Shown piece by piece: positions 19,110-27,624 of a DNA stretch of 41,864 nt (its first letter is position 1; each line of letters starts with the position of its first letter). The translations under genes were made by a program, and so were the position numbers. This stretch comes from Anaerococcus hydrogenalis DSM 7454 (lineage in GTDB: Bacteria > Bacillota > Clostridia > Tissierellales > Peptoniphilaceae): NCBI RefSeq assembly GCF_000173355.1, contig NZ_ABXA01000010.1, positions 1 through 41,864 of the forward strand. The letters run 5' to 3'. A model generated the notes under the pieces. It was not told where the DNA came from and did no database searches. It worked only from the letters and a program-made list of their open reading frames with translations.

Positions 19110-20381
19110 ATGACAGACACATTAAATCCGTTACAGGCAGCACAGATACAAATTAAAAAAGCTTGTGAAAAACTAAAACTAGATCCAGCTGTTTATGAAA
19201 TTTTAAAAGATCCACAAAGATTTATAGAAATTTCCATTCCAGTAAAAATGGATGATGGGTCTTTGAAAGTATTTAAGGGATACAGATCAGCTCACAACCA
19301 TGCCCTAGGCCCTTCAAAAGGTGGAGTAAGATTTCATCAAAATGTAAATGCTGAAGAAGTTAAGGCTCTTTCAACTTGGATGAGTTTAAAAGCAGGACTT
19401 TTGGCTATTCCTTATGGTGGAGGAAAAGGTGGAATTACAGTTGATCCAAAAAAACTATCTGAAAGAGAGCTTGAAAGTCTATCTCGTGGATATATAAGAG
19501 GTCTTTATAAATATTTAGGAGAAAGAATTGATATTCCTGCCCCAGATGTAAATACAAATGGGAATATAATGTCATATTTTACAGATGAATACATAAAATT
19601 AAATGGTGATAAAGAAGACCTTGGAACTTTCACTGGAAAACCATTAGTTCTTGGAGGAAGTCTTGGAAGAAGTGAAGCTACAGGCTATGGAGTGGTAATC
19701 ACAACAAAATATGTAGCAAAAAAAATGGGACTTGATTTAAAAAATGCTCAAATTGGTCTTCAAGGATTTGGAAATGTTGGTAGCTACACCTTAAAATATT
19801 TGATAGAAGAAGGAGCAAAGGTTAAATATCTTTCTATAAGAGATGAAAGCGAAGAATGTGGACGTTCTGCTCTTTATTCAGAAGATGGATTTGATTATGA
19901 ATCTTTGCAAAAATATAGGGAGGAAAATAAAACTCTTGCAGGATATCCTGATGCTGAAAAAATATCTGATGAAACATTCTGGAAGACAAAATTTGATATA
20001 TTAATTCCAGCAGCTCTTGAAAATATTATTACTGAAGAAATCGCTAAAAATTTAGATGTAAAATTAATAGCAGAAGGTGCTAATGGACCTACAACCCCTG
20101 AGGCTGACAAGATTCTTAAAGAAAAAAATATAGAAGTTATAGCCGATATCTTGGCAAATTCTGGTGGCGTTTTGGTATCATACTATGAATGGATTCAAAA
20201 TCAATATGGAAATTATTGGTCAAAAGATGAAGTTCAAGAAAAACAAGTTAAGGATATGAAAAAAGCCCTTGATGGAATTTATCAAATAAAAGAAGAATAC
20301 AAGACTGACTTAAGAGAAGCTTCATATATGTTTGCAATAAAAAGAATTGCTCAAGCAATGAAACTTAGAGGATGGTATTAA
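19110..20381 (+). CDS. gdhA: Glu/Leu/Phe/Val-family glutamate dehydrogenase
   Basis: Catalyses reversible oxidative deamination of glutamate to 2-oxoglutarate and ammonia. It is 423 residues, typical for the hexameric catabolic type. The substrate domain shows GYRSAHNHALGPSKGGVRFH and the catalytic Lys in KAGLLAIPYGGGKGGI, with VDPKKLSERELE after it. The Rossmann domain shows VGLQGFGNVG-like IGLQGFGNVGSYTL. An acid residue follows the second strand (SIRDE), suggesting but not proving NAD preference. AAGGAG precedes the ATG. It is a single-gene unit with its own promoter. Confidence 0.95.
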   Translation: MTDTLNPLQAAQIQIKKACEKLKLDPAVYEILKDPQRFIEISIPVKMDDGSLKVFKGYRSAHNHALGPSKGGVRFHQNVNAEEVKALSTWMSLKAGLLAIPYGGGKGGITVDPKKLSERELESLSRGYIRGLYKYLGERIDIPAPDVNTNGNIMSYFTDEYIKLNGDKEDLGTFTGKPLVLGGSLGRSEATGYGVVITTKYVAKKMGLDLKNAQIGLQGFGNVGSYTLKYLIEEGAKVKYLSIRDESEECGRSALYSEDGFDYESLQKYREENKTLAGYPDAEKISDETFWKTKFDILIPAALENIITEEIAKNLDVKLIAEGANGPTTPEADKILKEKNIEVIADILANSGGVLVSYYEWIQNQYGNYWSKDEVQEKQVKDMKKALDGIYQIKEEYKTDLREASYMFAIKRIAQAMKLRGWY

Positions 20382-20383
20382 AA

Positions 20384-20407
20384 AAATCGGGAATTTTTTC
20401 CTGATTT
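20384..20407 (+). terminator. Terminator-like hairpin after gdhA
   Basis: Stem AAATCGGGAA / TTCCTGATTT, 3 bases past the stop, but with no long T-run after it on the plus strand. A very similar hairpin lies at 21334-21362 on the other side of the transposase gene. Confidence 0.55.
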
Positions 20408-20438
20408 CCCACCCATTGGGGACGCTCAACTTTGGTAC
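20408..20438. repeat. REP-like end, downstream side of the transposase gene
   Basis: Carries CCATTGGGGACGCTCA, which is an inverted, near-identical copy of the sequence upstream of the transposase (core CCATTGGGGACGTTCA at 21287-21332). Such paired sequences flank REP-associated transposases. Confidence 0.7.
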
Positions 20439-20469
20439 TTTTATTTAATATTTAATTTTGTTATTGTTT

Positions 20470-21186
20470 TTACAAATTTCTCCTAGATATTTTTAATTTT
20501 TCCCCTACAAATCTTTTGCTAAAGCCTAGATTTACTAATTTTTTCCCATATTCAATTAATTCTTCTCTTTTTAAATTCTTTGCATTTATGTATTTCATAA
20601 TATAATTTTGAGCAAAAGTTATATCTTCTTTTGTATCCATCTCTAAAGAGAACAATCTTTCCTTGTGAAAATCATAAAAGTTTTCTTGATTTTTAAAATT
20701 ATCTCTAACTTTATCTACAAATTCCTTATCTATTGGATAATTAATATTTCTTATAAAAAAATTTTTATATGAAGTAAATTCATACCTACCAAGTTCATTT
20801 TCAATCCCTGCAAAAACTGGATTATTGTGAATATATCTTAAAACTTCAAATAATTGCATATCAGATTTTATCTCCACTGATTTATACCTATTTTGAAATA
20901 AATGACCATTTCTGTCGTTTACAAAATTATAAAACCTTGAATATTTAACATTTATGCTCTTCATTATTTCTGATAAATCATTGATTTCCTTTACATATAC
21001 CAAAAAATGAGTGTGATTATCCATTATTGCATAAGCATAAATTTTCCAATCATATTTTTCATCAAAATATAAATTTAGAATCATTTCTTTATAAGATTTT
21101 TTTGAAAAAATTTTTTCACGATTTATACCTTTTGTCATTATATGAAAAATATTTCCGTTTTGAATTTTTCTAGCTAAACGAGCCAT
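20470..21186 (-). CDS. REP-associated tyrosine transposase (Y1/HUH family)
   Basis: Single-strand transposase of 238 residues in the IS200-related RAYT group, thought to cut and move REP hairpins. It begins MARLARKIQNGNIFHIMTKG, has the HUH-type metal pair in MDNHTHFLV (His58 and His60), the conserved stretch NRNGHLFQNRYKS-like DRNGHLFQNRYKS, and the probable catalytic Tyr118 in VLRYIHNNPV. The C-terminal 60 residues are helical with a possible helix-turn-helix. Full length for this family, with no second gene, so it is not an IS200/IS605 pair. The REP-like sequences either side support the assignment. A possible SD (AGGA) precedes the ATG. Confidence 0.9.
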   Translation of the reverse strand: MARLARKIQNGNIFHIMTKGINREKIFSKKSYKEMILNLYFDEKYDWKIYAYAIMDNHTHFLVYVKEINDLSEIMKSINVKYSRFYNFVNDRNGHLFQNRYKSVEIKSDMQLFEVLRYIHNNPVFAGIENELGRYEFTSYKNFFIRNINYPIDKEFVDKVRDNFKNQENFYDFHKERLFSLEMDTKEDITFAQNYIMKYINAKNLKREELIEYGKKLVNLGFSKRFVGEKLKISRRNL

Positions 21187-21286
21187 ATCCTTCTCCTAAA
21201 AATTTAAATATGAATTTTATAACATTATTATTTATATACCCAAGCTTTTAATTGTTATAATATATTTAAAATATTTTAATAAGTAA

Positions 21287-21332
21287 GTGGTCCAATAATG
21301 AACGTCCCCAATGGACCCCGATGGAGTGGGGA
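21287..21332. repeat. REP-like end, upstream side of the transposase gene
   Basis: Read on the minus strand it contains CCATTGGGGACGTTCA, matching 20408-20438 in inverted orientation. It can form a hairpin with TCCCCA / TGGGGA ends, and a GGAG tetranucleotide stands next to the stem, as in known RAYT substrates. Confidence 0.7.
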
Positions 21333-21333
21333 T

Positions 21334-21362
21334 AAAAAAATCGGGAAATATCTCCCGATTTC
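21334..21362 (-). terminator. Terminator after the DUF1002 gene
   Basis: Stem AAATCGGGA / TCCCGATTT with loop AATATC, followed by T7 on the minus strand, directly after the stop at 21363. Confidence 0.85.
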
Positions 21363-22346
21363 TTAATTGCTTGAATTGTTACTATTATCTGAACTTGTAA
21401 ATGATGAGAATAAATCTTTGAAAAATTGTAATATCTTATCCCAAAGGCCAGATTCTTTTATATCATTTCCAACCTTATCTATGTCTTCTTTATTGTCTTG
21501 GTAGAATTTTTTTCCTTTTTCTGTAATACTTCCTGCGAATTTTTTTAGGTTTTCTTCTACATTTTTGCTATCAATTGCTGGACTTTCTTGGTATTTTTCA
21601 AAATAGTTTACAAGAATTTGTATATTATTATTTGAAAGTATATCCCCCATATTTACATTTTTTAGAGCATCTTGGATGAAAACTTGAATTTGCTTGCTAT
21701 CTGCAGGTGATCCATTTTGATCTTTATATTCTTTTAAGTTTTGTTTTACCTCAGCAACTGCTTGGTCAAGTTTGTCCTTATCGAAAGATCCATTTTCTTG
21801 GTTTTCATCACTTATTTTTTTAAGTGTACCAAGTTCTTCTTGGGCTGTTTGGGTACTTTGTGTGTCAACTTTTTCCCCTGATAATTCTATTGCCTTATAA
21901 ACTCCTACAAGGGCAGACTCTCCTGTTACAACTTTTGGACTTGCAACTTTTATTTGTGCATCAGTAATTCCTGAAGTTATTGCTGCATTTGTGTATTGGC
22001 TTTGTGTAATTGATGATATATTTTCTGGCGTTAGAATTTCTACCTTGATCCCACTTCCCTTTGGAAGTTTTTTTACTGAAACTGATGAAATCATATCATA
22101 GTCATTTGCCCTATATCCCAAATATTTTTCACAATCAGCTCCATTTACACTTGCCATATTTATATCATCTGTTAGTCCTAATTTATCTTTAACTTGGTTG
22201 ATTTGATTTTGGTTTAAGCCAATTCCGTACATATAAGATTCTTTTGTTGAATCAAAATTTTCATTGGCTTTTGAAATTTGTGGAATAGATAGGATTATTG
22301 CAAATAATAAGCCTAAAATCCACTTATTTTTTAATATTTTTTTCAT
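21363..22346 (-). CDS. Secreted DUF1002 (YpuA-like) protein
   Basis: A 327-residue protein with an N-terminal signal peptide (KKILKNKWILGLLFAIILS, cleavage near SKA). The body starts SYMYGIGLNQNQINQVKDKLG and continues with NMASVNGADCEKYLGY, typical of DUF1002, a family of Firmicute secreted proteins without known function. It also contains GVYKAIELSGEKVD. The C-terminus is a helical acidic region ending in a short Ser/Asn tail. Start after AAGGAAG. It lies 17 bp behind the mrp gene on the same strand, so the two are probably transcribed together. Confidence 0.85.
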   Translation of the reverse strand: MKKILKNKWILGLLFAIILSIPQISKANENFDSTKESYMYGIGLNQNQINQVKDKLGLTDDINMASVNGADCEKYLGYRANDYDMISSVSVKKLPKGSGIKVEILTPENISSITQSQYTNAAITSGITDAQIKVASPKVVTGESALVGVYKAIELSGEKVDTQSTQTAQEELGTLKKISDENQENGSFDKDKLDQAVAEVKQNLKEYKDQNGSPADSKQIQVFIQDALKNVNMGDILSNNNIQILVNYFEKYQESPAIDSKNVEENLKKFAGSITEKGKKFYQDNKEDIDKVGNDIKESGLWDKILQFFKDLFSSFTSSDNSNNSSN

Positions 22347-22363
22347 AATTTCTTCCTTTAAAT

Positions 22364-23151
22364 TTATAGATTTTCAATTTTTTCTACTAAATTATCAAGG
22401 TCTTTTTCATCTAAATCTTCTATTTTTCCTTGGTCAATTAGGCTTGTTATTTCTGGATTTATTGCAAGTTTTGAAACTGTATCAATTCCAAATTTCTCTG
22501 CTGTTTTTTCTGTTGATCCTTCTCCAAAAATTTTGTAGATATTTCCAGTATCTGGGGCTTTAAAATATGACATATTTTCAACAATACCCAAAGTTGTTTT
22601 TCCCATCATTTTTGCCATGTTTAATGATTTTTCTACAACCATTCCTACAAGATCTTGTGGGGTTGTAACTGCAACTACCCCATCAATATTTAGGGATTGG
22701 AAAACTGTAAGTGGAATATCACTTGTTCCTGGAGGCATATCTATTAATAAGTAATCAATTTCTCCCCAAGCTACATCTGTATAAAATTGTTTTAAAACAT
22801 TATTTACTATTGATGATCTCCAAACAACTGGTGCTGATTTGTCTTGTAAAACTAAATTTATAGACATAATTTTGATTCCACCCTTACTTTCTGGTGCAAT
22901 CAAAGTTCCATCTTCAAGACTTCTTACACTATCTTCTATGCCAAATGCTTGTGGGATTGATGGGCCTGTAATATCTGCGTCTAAGATTGCAACCTTGTTT
23001 CCATTTTTTGAAAGTTTAGCTGCAAGCATACTTGTTACAGAAGATTTTCCAACTCCTCCCTTACCTGACATAACTGCTATAGTTTTTTAATTTTTGAACC
23101 TTCTTTTGGTTTTATTATAAATTTATCTAAATTCATTTTATTTTCTGTCAT
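22364..23151 (-). CDS. mrp: Mrp/ApbC-family P-loop ATPase (Fe-S cluster carrier), frameshifted near start
   Basis: Deviant Walker A ATPase linked to iron-sulfur cluster carriage. From ATG 23151 (after AAAGGAG) the first frame reads MTENKMNLDKFIIKPKEG, SKIKKL and stops; adding one base to the T6 run at 23085-23090 joins it to KKTIAVMSGKGGVGKSSV in the next frame. Corrected length is about 262 residues. Other motifs are DADITGPSIPQAFG, DKSAPVVWR, LLIDMPPGTSDIP, PQDLVGM and VENMSYFKAPDTG. The C-terminal CxxC of many ApbC proteins is replaced: the YFKAPDTG region has no cysteines. That is known in several family members, but it leaves the Fe-S role unproven here. Confidence 0.9.
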
Positions 23152-23325
23152 TTCTAACTCCTTTCAAGATTTCTAACAAGTATATTATATTATATTTTCA
23201 ATATTTTTCTATTTGTTAAATCTTTAATTTTTCTAACCTATCTTATAATTAAATTGTGTGGTAAAAAAGTTTATAAATAAATAGGCAAGCCTTATATTTT
23301 TTCATATAAAAATATAAATATTTAT

Positions 23326-23354
23326 TTGACAAATGTAATTTAAGGATGTATTAT
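23326..23354 (+). promoter_or_regulatory. Promoter of the T-box transcript
   Basis: Consensus TTGACA at 23326-23331, 17-bp spacer, then TATTAT at 23349-23354 with a TG just upstream. Transcription would start near 23361, at the beginning of the T-box leader. Confidence 0.85.
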
Positions 23355-23361
23355 TAGCTTA

Positions 23362-23656
23362 AGATTAAATATAAAAACTTTGAAAAGAAGAGTAGCTAAT
23401 AAATTATATGCACAGAGAATCTTTACTTGCTGAAAAAAGATCTTATAATCTTAGTGAATAAAGACTTAGAGTTGTATCGAGGATAGTTTGATTCGATATC
23501 GTATTTTGCACGTTATAGCAAAGGGGTATAATTTTGTACTTTCTTAATGGATCCTTTGAAAGTATATTTTGTACTTAATAAGGATATTTTTGTGAAAAAA
23601 TATTAAATTTGGGTGGTAACACGGTCTTCGTCCCTTAGGGATGAGGACCGTTTTTA
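23362..23656 (+). promoter_or_regulatory. T-box riboswitch leader, probable lysine specifier
   Basis: Classic T-box order: stem I with ATGCACAGAGAA and TTGCTGAA, a specifier stretch GTGAAT-AAA-GACTTAGAGTTG, then a distal T-box GGGTGGTAACACGG (23611-23624) and a terminator hairpin (23622-23655). The T-box sequence binds the tRNA acceptor end and forms the antiterminator. Aligned to the usual GAAC-NNN-ACCTTTGAG form, the specifier is AAA at 23460-23462, that is lysine. The downstream genes encode an amino-acid importer, consistent with induction when charged tRNA-Lys is scarce. The T-box class is secure; the codon assignment is inference from alignment by eye. Confidence 0.88.
23622..23656 (+). 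terminator. T-box-controlled terminator
   Basis: Stem CGGTC-TC-TCCC / GGGA-GA-GACCG with a TTA loop and T5 tail. Its 5' arm overlaps the T-box sequence, which allows the switch between antitermination and termination. Confidence 0.9.
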
Positions 23657-23699
23657 TATTTATTCTTAAAATATGAAAAGAAAATTTTTGGAGGAGAAA

Positions 23700-25263
23700 A
23701 TGAAAAAATTACTAAACTTTCTTATGGCTTTTGTTTTTGCCTTTGTTTTTACAATGGAAATTTCACATGCTGATGAGGACACATTTAAAGTTGGAATGGA
23801 AGTAAATTATGCACCTTTTAACTTTTCTCAAGTTGATGATTCTAATGGTGCTGTTGAGATAAAAAATTCTAAGGGTGAGTATGCAAATGGATACGATGTT
23901 CAAATTGCAAAAAAAAATTGCCGATAGACTTGGAAAAAAACTTGAAATTTATAAGACTGAATGGGATGGACTTCCACCTGCCCTTACTAGTGGAAAAATT
24001 GATGCAATTATTGCAGGTATGAGTCCTACTGCTGAAAGAAAAAAAGAAATTGACTTTACTAATTCTTATTATGTTTCAGATTTGGTTGTTGTTTTGAAAA
24101 AGGATTCTCCTTTTGCTAAGGCAAAATCTTTAAAAGATTTTAAGGATGCAAAACTTACTGGTCAATTAAATACTTTCCATTACACAGTACTAGATCAAAT
24201 TGATGGACTTAATAAACAATCAGCTATGGAATCATTCCCTTCAATGATTTCTGCTACAAAATCAGGAAATATTGACGGCTATGTTTCAGAAAAGCCTGGG
24301 GCAATGTCAGCTGTTTCTGCAAATAATGACTTAAGATATGTAGAATTTGAAAAGGGCAAGGGATTTGAAACTTCATCAGAAGATACTTCAATTGCTGTAG
24401 GTCTTAGGAAAAATTCTCCTATGAAGGATGAAATTAATAAAATATTATCTGAAATGAATACTAAAGATCAAGATAAAATCATGGAAGAGATGGTAAAACT
24501 TTCTGAAAATGATGGAGAAAAACTTTCATTTTTTGGACAAATGAAAGAAATTTGGACTGAGTATTCTTCCCTATTTATAAACGGAATTTTTTCAACACTC
24601 TTTATTTCAATAATTTCAACAATAATAGGATTTTTTATAGGCCTTGTAGTTGCGGTTATTAGAAAAACCAATGTTGATAAAAATAAAAATATTGTTGGAT
24701 ATGTCTTACAAAAAATAATAAACTTTATTCTTGCTGCCTACATTGAAATATTTAGGGGAACTCCTATGATGGTTCAAGCAATCCTAATTTTTTATGGAGC
24801 AAAACAATTTTTGGCAATTGATATGTCAACCATGCTTGCAGCCTTTATAATTGTTTCTATTAATACTGGAGCATATTTATCAGAAGTTGTTAGAGGTGGA
24901 ATTAATTCAGTTGATGAGGGACAATTTGAAGCTTGTAAGGCTCTAGGAATGACTCACTCACAAACCATGTTTAATGTAGTGATTCCTCAAACAATAAAAT
25001 CAATCTTACCTGCAATTGCAAATGAATTTGTGGTAAATATAAAAGATACCTCAGTATTAAACGTAATCAGTGTAACAGAATTATTCTTTGTTTCAAAATC
25101 TATAGCAGGTTCAACTTATCAAATTTTCCAAACATATTTGATAACAGCTATAATTTATTTTATCCTAACCTTTGTAACAACAAGAATTATCTTGTTACTT
25201 GAAAGAAGACTAAATAACAAAGAATTTGTACTTGAATCTGCAACAGGAGGACTCAATGCCTAG
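23700..25263 (+). CDS. Polar amino-acid ABC transporter, fused substrate-binding protein and permease, frameshifted
   Basis: Amino-acid importer subunit with a periplasmic-type binding domain fused to its permease. Start ATG 23700 follows GGAGG. Signal peptide [20 protein letters not shown] domain to about residue 270 ([32 protein letters not shown]), then a HisM-type permease with about five helices and the EAA loop [21 protein letters not shown]. The frame breaks at the A9 run at 23909-23917; taking out one A gives [17 protein letters not shown] and an uninterrupted protein of about 520 residues. The fused layout is common in Firmicutes. The lysine-type T-box in front suggests a cationic amino acid substrate. 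The stop overlaps the ATPase gene by 8 bases. Confidence 0.92.
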
Positions 25264-25990
25264 TATAATTAAAGTAAATAATTTAGAGAAAAAATTTGGA
25301 CAAAATTTAGTTTTAAAAGATATAAATATTGAAGTTCAAAAGGGAGAAGTAGTTACAATAATAGGATCATCAGGATCAGGAAAATCTACCCTTTTAAGAT
25401 GTTTAAACCTATTAGAAGAGCCAACAAGTGGAGAAATCTTGTACAAAGATGAAAATATTTTAGAAAAAAAATTCGACCTTAGGGCTTATAGGACAAAAGT
25501 TGGTATGGTTTTTCAAAATTTTAACTTATTTGAAAACAAAACAGTTTTAGAAAATTGCACCCTAAGCCAAGAAAAAGTTTTGAAAATTTCAAAGGACAAG
25601 GCCCAAGAAAAGGCCAAAAAATTTCTTAAACTCGTTGGAATGGACCAATATGTAAACGCAAAACCATCACAAATTTCTGGTGGACAAAAACAAAGAGTTG
25701 CAATAGCAAGAGCCCTTTGCATGGATCCAGAAGTTTTATTATTCGATGAGCCAACAAGTGCCCTTGACCCAGAAATGGTTGGAGAAGTTTTGGAAGTTAT
25801 GACAAAACTTGCCAAAGAGGGAATTACAATGATTGTTGTAACTCACGAGATGGACTTTGCAAGAGAAGTTTCAACTAGGGTTTTATTTATGAATGAAGGA
25901 ATAATTTTAGAAGACGGATCTCCAGAAGAAATTTTTACAAATCCAAAAAATCAAAGGACCAAAGATTTCTTAAAAAGATATATGGGATAA
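25256..25990 (+). CDS. Amino-acid ABC transporter ATP-binding protein
   Basis: ATPase partner (GlnQ/HisP type) of the fused binding protein/permease just before it. The ATG at 25256 ([15 protein letters not shown]) follows AGGAGG and is preferred to an in-frame start 30 bases upstream that lies inside the permease gene. It is 244 residues, standard. It shows Walker [15 protein letters not shown]-loop [13 protein letters not shown], signature [14 protein letters not shown], Walker [16 protein letters not shown] and the switch His in [10 protein letters not shown] clear terminator follows. Confidence 0.96.
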   Translation: MPSIIKVNNLEKKFGQNLVLKDINIEVQKGEVVTIIGSSGSGKSTLLRCLNLLEEPTSGEILYKDENILEKKFDLRAYRTKVGMVFQNFNLFENKTVLENCTLSQEKVLKISKDKAQEKAKKFLKLVGMDQYVNAKPSQISGGQKQRVAIARALCMDPEVLLFDEPTSALDPEMVGEVLEVMTKLAKEGITMIVVTHEMDFAREVSTRVLFMNEGIILEDGSPEEIFTNPKNQRTKDFLKRYMG

Positions 25991-26017
25991 AAGCAGGATT
26001 TTTCTGCTTTTTATTTT
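25988..26017 (+). terminator. Terminator of the amino-acid ABC transporter operon
   Basis: Stem AAAAGCAG / CTGCTTTT with loop GATTTTT and a T-rich tail, overlapping the stop codon of the ATPase gene. Confidence 0.85.
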
Positions 26018-26055
26018 GCCTAAATTTAGTATAATAAAATAAAAAAGGGGAAATT

Positions 26056-26562
26056 ATGGAAAATAAATTAGTAGAATTATTAGATAAAGAATCATCCTTT
26101 GCCTATGGATTTTTATTATATGAAGATTATGAAAAGATTTTGATAAATAACCTAGATGACCAAGGAAGGTTTGATGGTTATACTTTGATTTCAAAAGACT
26201 TGGTCCAAATAAATGAAAAATCAGATTTTTTAAAAAAATTAAAAATTTACAATGAATACTGGAAGTCAATAAGTATAGGAAAATCTGATAGCGAGGTTTT
26301 TAAAAATGAGCCTGATTTCTATAATATTATAAAATACGCTAAAGATAATAGAAAAATAATAAATATAGGAAAAAATTTAGATTATTACGAATTAATTTGT
26401 GGATATGTAAAAGAAATAGGCGATAATTTTGCCATAATTGATGCAGTTGACCAAAATTCGGGAGAAATTTATGATGAATTTGAAATTGATATTAAGAAAA
26501 TAAAATATATAGAAGTTGAATCGATAGATAACATTTTGCTTGATTTTGTTAATAAACAATAA
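26056..26562 (+). CDS. Unknown protein with two similar halves
   Basis: A 168-residue acidic cytoplasmic protein with no signal peptide or membrane segment. The start ATG follows AAAGGGGAAATT. I do not recognise the family. The N-terminal stretch (GFLLYEDYEKILINNLDDQG then LISKDLVQINEKSDFL) resembles the C-terminal stretch (GYVKEIGDNFAIIDAVDQNSG then IDIKKIKYIEVES): both go G-(Y/F), a short beta pair, D-x-x-G, and an I-x-(K/I)-x-V region. That suggests an internal duplication of a small beta-barrel (SH3/Sm-like) fold. It has its own small transcription unit after the ABC operon terminator. Confidence 0.8.
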   Translation: MENKLVELLDKESSFAYGFLLYEDYEKILINNLDDQGRFDGYTLISKDLVQINEKSDFLKKLKIYNEYWKSISIGKSDSEVFKNEPDFYNIIKYAKDNRKIINIGKNLDYYELICGYVKEIGDNFAIIDAVDQNSGEIYDEFEIDIKKIKYIEVESIDNILLDFVNKQ

Positions 26563-26627
26563 GCTTGGAAATATTATTTTGTAAATATTTATTCGAATAA
26601 TTTTAGATTTTTGACTTAATTAATAAA

Positions 26628-26737
26628 GAGATCTCTCCACACTAAAACCAATTTGCTTTGCAAATTTTCCCTTGATTTCACACTAGTTTTAGGGATAAAT
26701 AAGCCAAATCAAGGCATATTTATCAGGTCGAGATGGG
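26628..26737 (+). repeat. Family 1 structured repeat, copy B main unit
   Basis: Same plan as 6454-6581: ATCTC / GAGAT outer stem, arm 1 with CTAAAAC / AGTTTTAG around AATTTGC-TTT-GCAAATT, and arm 2 ATAAATAAGCC - AAATCAA - GGCATATTTAT. Together with the small inverted unit at 26907-26933 and the AT-rich spacer between them it forms one 306-bp element with perfect AAGAGATCTCTC ends in inverted orientation. The flanking non-coding stretch 26563-27012 holds nothing else that I can identify. Confidence 0.85.
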
Positions 26738-26906
26738 TTTTGGTTGGATTTTTTTAATTACTAAAGTTTTTTAGTAATTAAAATTATTTATTATTTGAAA
26801 TTTGAGTAATATTATTGGTCTAACTTAGTTTTTAATTTGAATTTTATTTTAATATTTCTTATAAATCATAAATTAAACTTTAGCTTAAAAATAAATCAAA
26901 AATTAG

Positions 26907-26933
26907 CCCATCTCGAGCTTGTCGAGAGATCTC
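26907..26933 (-). repeat. Family 1 minimal unit, right end of copy B
   Basis: Read on the minus strand it starts GAGATCTCTCGACA and ends CTCGAGATGGG (27 bases): the outer stem of the family without the two arms. It lies 169 bp from the main unit, inverted relative to it. Confidence 0.8.
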
Positions 26934-27012
26934 TTGGTTTTATTTAGCTTTTTATTTCATAAATTCCTTGTCATATAAAAATTTCAACACTCGATAGGGG
27001 TGATTTTTATTT

Positions 27013-27624
27013 TTATAACTTTTGAATTTTTTCTTTTAAATCAAAACTTGTTTGATATACATCTTCTGCATCCATTATTGCTCTTACAACGCAAATTCCA
27101 TCGGCTTTTGAATCTTTTAATATGTCTACATTTTCAATATTCAAACCACCTATTGCATATACATAAATATCAACTGCCTCTTTTATTTTCTTGAAAGTTT
27201 CAACTGAGGTTCTTTTGGTTTTTACGTGGGTTTTTGTTTCAAAAATTGCCCCAACACCCAAATAATTAGCCCCATCTTCTTGGGCTTTTTTTGCAGCTTC
27301 TACTGATTTTGCAGTAGCTCCAATTAAAGTATCTTTTCCCAAAAGTTTTCTACAAAGTGAAATTGGCATATCATCTGCTCCCACATGGAGACCACATCCA
27401 AGAGCCCAAGCAAGGTGGGGCTTGTCATCAATTAGCATAGGAATATTATATTCATCGCAGATTTTTTTAACTTTTTTTCCCAAATTTAAAATCTCAAGGT
27501 CTGTTTTTTCTTTCTCCCTTAATTGAAGGATATCAACTCCACCTTTTATAGCATCTTCTATTCTTTTTAAAAATTCTTCTTCAGTATATTTATCTGAATT
27601 TGTTACCAAATATAATTTTTTCAA
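27013..27624 (-). CDS. thiE: Thiamine-phosphate synthase
   Basis: Joins HMP-PP and the thiazole phosphate to thiamine phosphate. It is 203 residues, a TIM barrel. It starts at a TTG (27624) that overlaps the thiM stop (TTGA), with AGGGA about 6 bases upstream. Motifs are LQLREKEKTDLEI, LIDDKPHLAWALGCGLHVG, the pyrophosphate loop IGATAKSVEAA, GAIFETKTHVKT and YAIGGLNIENV. It is the last gene of the thi operon. Confidence 0.93.
   Translation of the reverse strand: MKKLYLVTNSDKYTEEEFLKRIEDAIKGGVDILQLREKEKTDLEILNLGKKVKKICDEYNIPMLIDDKPHLAWALGCGLHVGADDMPISLCRKLLGKDTLIGATAKSVEAAKKAQEDGANYLGVGAIFETKTHVKTKRTSVETFKKIKEAVDIYVYAIGGLNIENVDILKDSKADGICVVRAIMDAEDVYQTSFDLKEKIQKL

Noticed and set aside
20382-20440. 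attachment site of a prophage next to gdhA
   Set aside because: No integrase and no phage genes nearby; the repeat pair is explained by the REP-associated transposase.
26563-27012. tRNA-like cloverleaf at the family 1 repeats
   Set aside because: The arms do not match tRNA lengths, and there is no TTCGANNC T-loop or anticodon arm of 5 bp with a 7-base loop in the right order.
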